A DNA stretch of 64,000 bases from Amia ocellicauda. Lineage: Eukaryota; Chordata; Actinopteri; Amiiformes; Amiidae. A program made the translations under genes and the position numbers. The stretch lies in contig NC_089851.1 of NCBI RefSeq assembly GCF_036373705.1, positions 56,699,997-56,763,996 on the forward strand. Direction: 5' to 3'. The notes beneath the pieces are model-generated. The model was not told the DNA's origin. It saw only the letters and a program-made list of their open reading frames with translations, and did not search any database. Below, in pieces: positions 61,088 through 64,000 of this stretch (the stretch's first letter is position 1; the number at the start of each line of letters is the position of its first letter).

Positions 61088-64000
61088 CAATGGTCAGTAG
61101 CATAGTAGCATAACAGCAGATCACGGACCACTGTCAATCAGATGCTTGCCTTGCCGTCCATCCATCCATCTATCCATCTACCTATCTATGACTCTTGATA
61201 TCTAACTCTCTTGCTTGCTATCGCTCCCCCAATGGTCAGTAGCATAGTAGCATAACAGCAGATCACGGACCACTGTCAATCAGATGCTTGCCTTGCCGTC
61301 CATCCATCCATCTATCTATCTATCTATCTATCTATGACTCTTGATATCTAACTCTCTTGCTTGCTATCGCTCCCCCAATGGTCAGTAGCATAGTAGCATA
61401 ACAGCAGATCACGGACCACTGTCACTCAGATGCTTGCCTTGCCGTCCATCCATCCATCCATCTATCTATCTATCTATCAATGACTCTCGATATCTAACTC
61501 TCTTGCTTGCTATCGCTCCCCCAATGGTCAGTAGCATAGTAGCATAACAGCAGATCACGGACCACTGTCAATCAGATGCTTGCCTTGCCGTCCATCCATC
61601 CATCTATCCATCTACCTATCTATGACTCTTGATATCTAACTCTCTTGCTTGCTATCGCTCCCCCAATGGTCAGTAGCATAGTAGCATAACAGCAGATCTC
61701 GGACCACTGTCAATCAGATGCTTGCCTTGCCGTCCATCCATCCATCTATCTATCTATCTATCTATGACTCTTGATATCTAACTCTCTTGCTTGCTATTGC
61801 TCCCCCAATGGTCAGTAGCATTGTAGCATAACAGCAGATCACGGACCAATGTCAATCAGATGCTTGCCTTGCCGTCCATCCATCCATCTATCTATCTATC
61901 TATCTATGACTCTCGATATCTAACTCTCTTGCTTGCTATCGCTCCCCCAATGGTCAGTAGCATAGTAGCATAACAGCAGATCACGGACCACTGTCAATCA
62001 GATGCTTGCCTTGCCGTCCATCCATCCATCCATCTATCTATCAATCTATCAATGACTCTCGATATCTAACTCTCTTATTTGCTATCGCTCCCCCAATGGT
62101 CAGTAGCATAGTAGCATAACAGCAGATCACGGACCACTGTCAATCAGATGCTTGCCTTGCCGTCCATCCATCCATCCATCTATCTATCTATCTATCAATG
62201 ACTCTCGATATCTAACTCTCTTACTTGCTATCGCTCCCCCAATGGTCAGTAGCATAGTAGCATAACAGCAGATCACGGACCACTGTCAATCAGATGCTTG
62301 CCTTGCCGTCCATCCATCCATCTATCTATCTATCTATCTATCTATGACTCTTGATATCTAACTCTCTTGCTTGCTATCGCTCCCCCAATGGTCAGTAGCA
62401 TAGTAGCATAACAGCAGATCACGGACCACTGTCACTCAGATGCTTGCCTTGCCGTCCATCCATCCATCCATCTATCTATCTATCTATCAATGACTCTCGA
62501 TATCTAACTCTCTTGCTTGCTATCGCTCCCCCAATGGTCAGTAGCATAGTAGCATAACAGCAGATCACGGACCACTGTCAATCAGATGCTTGCCTTGCCG
62601 TCCATCCATCCATCTATCCATCTACCTATCTATGACTCTTGATATCTAACTCTCTTGCTTGCTATCGCTCCCCCAATGGTCAGTAGCATAGTAGCATAAC
62701 AGCAGATCACGGACCACTGTCACTCAGATGCTTGCCTTGCCGTCCATCCATCCATCCATCTATCTATCTATCTATCAATGACTCTCGATATCTAACTCTC
62801 TTGCTTGCTATCGCTCCCCCAATGGTCAGTAGCATAGTAGCATAACAGCAGATCACGGACCACTGTCAATCAGATGCTTGCCTTGCCGTCCATCCATCCA
62901 TCTATCTATCTATCTATCTATGACTCTTGATATCTAACTCTCTTGCTTGCTATTGCTCCCCCAATGGTCAGTAGCATTGTAGCATAACAGCAGATCACGG
63001 ACCAATGTCAATCAGATGCTTGCCTTGCCGTCCATCCATCCATCTATCTATCTATCTATCTATGACTCTCGATATCTAACTCTCTTGCTTGCTATCGCTC
63101 CCCCAATGGTCAGTAGCATAGTAGCATAACAGCAGATCACGGACCACTGTCAATCAGATGCTTGCCTTGCCGTCCATCCATCCATCCATCTATCTATCAA
63201 TCTATCAATGACTCTCGATATCTAACTCTCTTACTTGCTATCGCTCCCCCAATGGTCAGTAGCATAGTAGCATAACAGCAGATCACGGACCACTGTCAAT
63301 CAGATGCTTGCCTTGCCGTCCATCCATCCATCCATCTATCTATCTATCTATCAATGACTCTCGATATCTAACTCTCTTACTTGCTATCGCTCCCCCAATG
63401 GTCAGTAGCATAGTAGCATAACAGCAGATCACGGACCACTGTCAATCAGATGCTTGCCTTGCCGTCCATCCATCCATCCATCTATCTATCAATCTATCAA
63501 TGACTCTCGATATCTAACTCTCTTACTTGCTATCGCTCCCCCAATGGTCAGTAGCATAGTAGCATAACAGCAGATCACGGACCACTGTCAATCAGATGCT
63601 TGCCTTGCCGTCCATCCATCCATCCATCTATCTATCTATCTATCAATGACTCTCGATATCTAACTCTCTTACTTGCTATCGCTCCCCCAATGGTCAGTAG
63701 CATAGTAGCATAACAGCAGATCACGGACCACTGTCACTCAGATGCTTGCCTTGCCGTCCATCCATCCATCCATCTATCTATCTATCTATCAATGACTCTC
63801 GATATCTAACTCTCTTGCTTGCTATCGCTCCCCCAATGGTCAGTAGCATAGTAGCATAACAGCAGATCACGGACCACTGTCAATCAGATGCTTGCCTTGC
63901 CGTCCATCCATCCATCTATCTATCTATCTATCTATGACTCTCGATATCTAACTCTCTTGCTTGCTATCGCTCCCCCAATGGTCAGTAGCATAGTAGCATA
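61088..64000. repeat. Right copy of the 10,988-bp-offset pair, cut by the window end
   Basis: Matches 50100-53012 with no length change over about 2.9 kb, ending at the same base (TAGTAGCATA). The copy probably extends past the window. Confidence 0.83.

Larger units (their letters stand above)
22045..64000. repeat. Satellite array segment 7, about 290 monomers, HOR-structured, gene-free
   Basis: About 42 kb of the same monomer with no cassette and no other insertion. Up to about 22820 it copies the region after cassette 3. From about 24.6 kb the monomers fall into recurring classes: (a) TATTGC + AGCATTG + CCAATG; (b) CTCGAT with pure TCTA; (c) CAATCTATCAATG + ACTTG; (d) TATCAATG + ACTTG; (e) CTTGAT + GTCACTC; (f) TATCAATG + GCTTG; (g) CACCCATCC/CTACCTATC; (h) GCTTGATATCG + GATCTCGG. 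The common order is a-b-c-d-e-f-g-h, with a period near 1.0-1.16 kb and frequent loss or doubling of members. No gene is seen. Confidence 0.96.

Noticed and set aside
1-64000. CRISPR array
   Set aside because: Regular repeats, but there are no unique spacers: the whole monomer is conserved, units are about 145 bp, no cas genes occur and the tRNAs are eukaryotic.

Overview
The window is eukaryotic, most likely animal, repetitive DNA. It holds 18 intron-less nuclear-type tRNA genes and no supportable protein-coding gene. The tRNAs have internal A- and B-box promoters, T-run terminators and no encoded CCA end. Everything else is a tandem satellite. The species cannot be named from the sequence alone.

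The satellite monomer is about 138-150 bp. It has a variable tetranucleotide head, (TCCA)2-5 followed by TCTA/TCAA units, joined to a nearly invariant body of about 110 bp that starts TGACTCTCGATATC and ends CAGATGCTTGCCTTGCCG. I estimate roughly 400 monomers, filling about 58 kb of the 64 kb. Diagnostic substitutions recur in a set order, so the array has higher-order repeat (HOR) structure: about six monomers per period on the left, and about seven or eight per period from 24.6 kb onward.

Left part (1-22,044): six cassettes of about 0.86-0.95 kb interrupt the satellite at exactly the same point in the monomer. Each carries tRNA-Asn(GTT) on +, then tRNA-Thr(TGT) and tRNA-Thr(AGT) on -, with an (AAAAC)n microsatellite between the two Thr genes. 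Cassettes 1, 2 and 3 are repeated in order as 4, 5 and 6 at offsets of about 11.57-11.83 kb. The left 22 kb is therefore close to two copies of one long repeat that contains three cassettes. Each cassette type has its own tRNA lesions, shared by both copies.

Right part (22,045-64,000): satellite only, about 42 kb, with nested recent duplications. Examples are a 4,182-bp period (about 31-39 kb, with a third copy at 44.2 kb), a 1,006-bp tandem duplication (about 40-42 kb), a 1,156-bp tandem duplication (about 54.8-57 kb), and a near-identical pair 10,988 bp apart (50.1-53.0 and 61.1-64.0 kb).

The picture is a tRNA gene group captured in, or giving rise to, a satellite and co-amplified with it by unequal exchange and gene conversion. 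Whether the array has a chromosomal role (centromere, heterochromatin boundary) cannot be decided from sequence alone. Because the copies are so similar, the copy numbers depend on the assembly being correct.
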